Below, piece after piece: positions 31,763 through 32,004 of a stretch of DNA of 32,004 nt. The position numbers and the translations under genes are program-made. Under the pieces are notes generated by a model, which made no database searches, was not told the DNA's origin, and was given only the letters and a program-made list of their open reading frames with translations. Positions within the stretch are counted from its first letter, which is position 1; each line of letters opens with the position of its first letter. The stretch is from JAXGRD01 sp050946655 (GTDB lineage: Bacteria; Bacillota; Clostridia; Peptostreptococcales; Anaerovoracaceae), in contig JBMNVE010000018.1 in assembly GCA_050946655.1 (NCBI GenBank), forward strand, positions 1-32,004. Reading direction: 5' to 3'.

Positions 31763-32004
31763 CCGTATACCCCCCTCTGATCCCACTCTTTCCTGGCTAC
31801 GATCCAGACGCCGTTTCTACTGTCCACATATATCGCCGGTTTCTCATTTGCGTCCTTTTCCAGCCACCTCTTTCATGGGTGGTCAAGTCCTTTTTTGTGT
31901 GTAAATTCATTTCCTGTATAAACTCCTGTCATCCGGATCTCCGAATGATCCCTTATGCTGTCTTCAGTAAAGCCATCTGTCTCTTTGCGATCTCCTTGTA
32001 CTCC
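31763..32004. other. Right-edge stretch without a convincing gene
   Basis: These 242 bases lie upstream of the adhesin start. No clear sigma-A promoter stands out. On the minus strand one frame entering from the edge ends EYKEIAKRQMALLKTA at a TAA (31953-31955), which could be the C-terminus of an upstream gene. Another frame gives a protein-like stretch interrupted by one TGA. Neither can be resolved without the sequence beyond the window. Confidence 0.4.

Overview
The window reads as a chromosomal segment of a low-to-mid GC Gram-positive anaerobe of the class Clostridia. The tuf / tRNA-Thr / sigH / rlmB / mrnC / cysS order is a clostridial housekeeping arrangement, the Shine-Dalgarno sites are strong (AGGAGG type), and the Cna-B adhesin with a sortase signal is typical of host-associated Firmicutes such as Peptoniphilaceae or Anaerovoracaceae. 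I cannot fix the genus. Every gene I accept lies on the minus strand, so transcription runs from high to low coordinates; nearly all plus-strand reading frames are shadows.

Region 1 (1-8104): translation and precursor metabolism. A tightly packed gene run (DUF1461-like membrane protein, DJ-1/PfpI, PHP phosphoesterase, cysE, cysS, mrnC, a 66-aa membrane protein, thyA, folA, rlmB, sigH) has many 4-32 bp overlaps and short gaps. A tRNA-Thr(GGT) and the start of tuf follow, with their own strong promoter. Region 2 (8147-12070): an EF-G-like GTPase (FusA2 type), asnS, and a 72-aa secreted or membrane micro-protein, each with its own promoter.

Region 3 (12137-21393) is the most interesting part. 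It is an eight-gene, same-strand cluster: long-chain polyprenyl diphosphate synthase, LysR regulator, type II NADH dehydrogenase, molybdopterin catalytic subunit, four-cluster ferredoxin subunit, NrfD membrane subunit, TorD-type chaperone, and a UbiA/MenA prenyltransferase. Read together, it encodes quinone tail synthesis, quinone prenylation, NADH-to-quinone electron input, a quinol-linked Mo reductase, its maturation factor and a regulator: a compact anaerobic respiratory chain. The naphthoquinone head-group pathway is not in the window. Two dyad-symmetric sites and a candidate promoter lie just upstream.

Region 4 (21548-26445): two small operons. One carries a WYL regulator, a GNAT-DUF1653 fusion, a type-B carboxylesterase and a YcxB-like membrane protein. 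The other carries a stand-alone HIRAN protein and an ADP-ribosylglycohydrolase. Each has a recognisable promoter, and a terminator separates them.

Region 5 (26498-32004): a large Cna-B repeat surface adhesin. It has a signal peptide at the 5' end, four Cna-B repeats and a KPKTG sortase signal at the 3' end, but a single in-frame TAA about one third of the way in splits it. The 3' part has no signal peptide and no ribosome binding site, so the gene looks recently inactivated, or it is a sequencing error or a recoding event. The last 242 bases hold no convincing gene.
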